Assembly (NCBI GenBank): GCA_034440275.1
Contig: JAWXBS010000054.1
Coordinates: 1 to 57,298 of the forward strand
DNA length: 57,298 nt
From: VFBF01 sp034440275
GTDB taxonomy: Bacteria; Pseudomonadota; Alphaproteobacteria; Caulobacterales; Aquidulcibacteraceae
Reading direction: 5' to 3'
This document shows, piece by piece, positions 57,244-57,298 of this stretch (its first letter is position 1; each line of letters begins with the position of its first letter). Made by a program: the position numbers and the translations under genes. The notes below the pieces were generated by a model. That model ran no database searches. It saw only the letters and a program-made list of their open reading frames with translations, and was not told the DNA's origin.

Positions 57244-57298
57244 CGGAGCCGCAGACTACGGGGTCGCGACGATGTCGTGGGCGGCCTCGCCCGAGAGC

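Overview
The window is a GC-rich, densely packed piece of chromosome. It most likely comes from an alphaproteobacterium of the Caulobacterales/Hyphomonadaceae type. That placement is an inference from gene content: an lptC-lptA-lptB-rpoN block, ubiK divergent from lgt, lgt-midA-pgeF, a YbjN/proC/COQ9-like block, a PetP/PetR-like MarR-OmpR pair, two large TonB-dependent receptors, and DUF1800/DUF1501 exported proteins. There is one tRNA gene (Leu, anticodon CAG). I see no rRNA, insertion sequence, prophage or CRISPR array. Genes are packed tightly: ATGA, TGATG and GTGA overlaps are common inside operons, and several convergent pairs end with adjacent or overlapping stop codons.

Layout. 1-2403 (minus): the end of a sugar or cell-surface locus, with a cut-off oxidoreductase, an extended-SDR epimerase/dehydratase and a membrane protein. 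2589-7484: EF-G-like GTPase, RNase T2, lipoprotein methyltransferase, epoxide hydrolase. 7752-10232: a putative secreted PQQ-type sugar dehydrogenase set between RTX repeat blocks. 10233-15410: MarR/OmpR regulators, ilvE, a lipoprotein, DUF1003, NUDIX, a 26-residue membrane microprotein and an EnvZ-like kinase. 15412-18503 (minus): old yellow enzyme, TetR/COQ9-like protein, proC, YbjN. 18763-23727: FMO, MAPEG, ubiK (minus), lgt, midA-like, pgeF. 23728-23826: a composite palindromic intergenic repeat. 23822-30066 (minus): DUF2269, an SDR-DoxX fusion, aguB, aguA and a TonB-dependent receptor. 30333-35377: a family 39 glycosyltransferase, a GmrSD-type (DUF262+DUF1524) defence candidate, glutamate racemase and a VanX-like dipeptidase.

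35435-40705: a membrane-anchored degenerate metallo-beta-lactamase-fold protein, then exported DUF2141, DUF1800, DUF1501 (Tat) and DUF3108 proteins. 40775-43445: tRNA-Leu, a serine hydrolase and an RNase D-like exonuclease. 43483-44607: a nest of palindromic repeats around a small basic membrane protein. 44608-48874: small proteins, then LPS export (lptCAB) and sigma-54. 48875-52123: a secreted caspase-FGE fusion and small envelope proteins. 52131-53455 (minus): queE-queC for 7-deazaguanine synthesis. 53741-56566: a second TonB-dependent receptor with its own terminator. 56644-57243 (minus): a WD40 protein with a disrupted or unusual N-terminus.

Recurring theme. Much of the window concerns the cell envelope: LPS export, lipoprotein maturation, peptidoglycan amino-acid metabolism, TonB uptake, and secreted proteins of unknown role. 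The strongest leads for new biology are the caspase-FGE protein, the pseudo-metallo-beta-lactamase beside the DUF1800/DUF1501 set, the GmrSD-like protein, the kinase-adjacent microprotein and the three palindromic repeat families. Intergenic gaps at 7485-7751, 18504-18762 and 30067-30332 (each about 260 bp) show no further gene that I can support.
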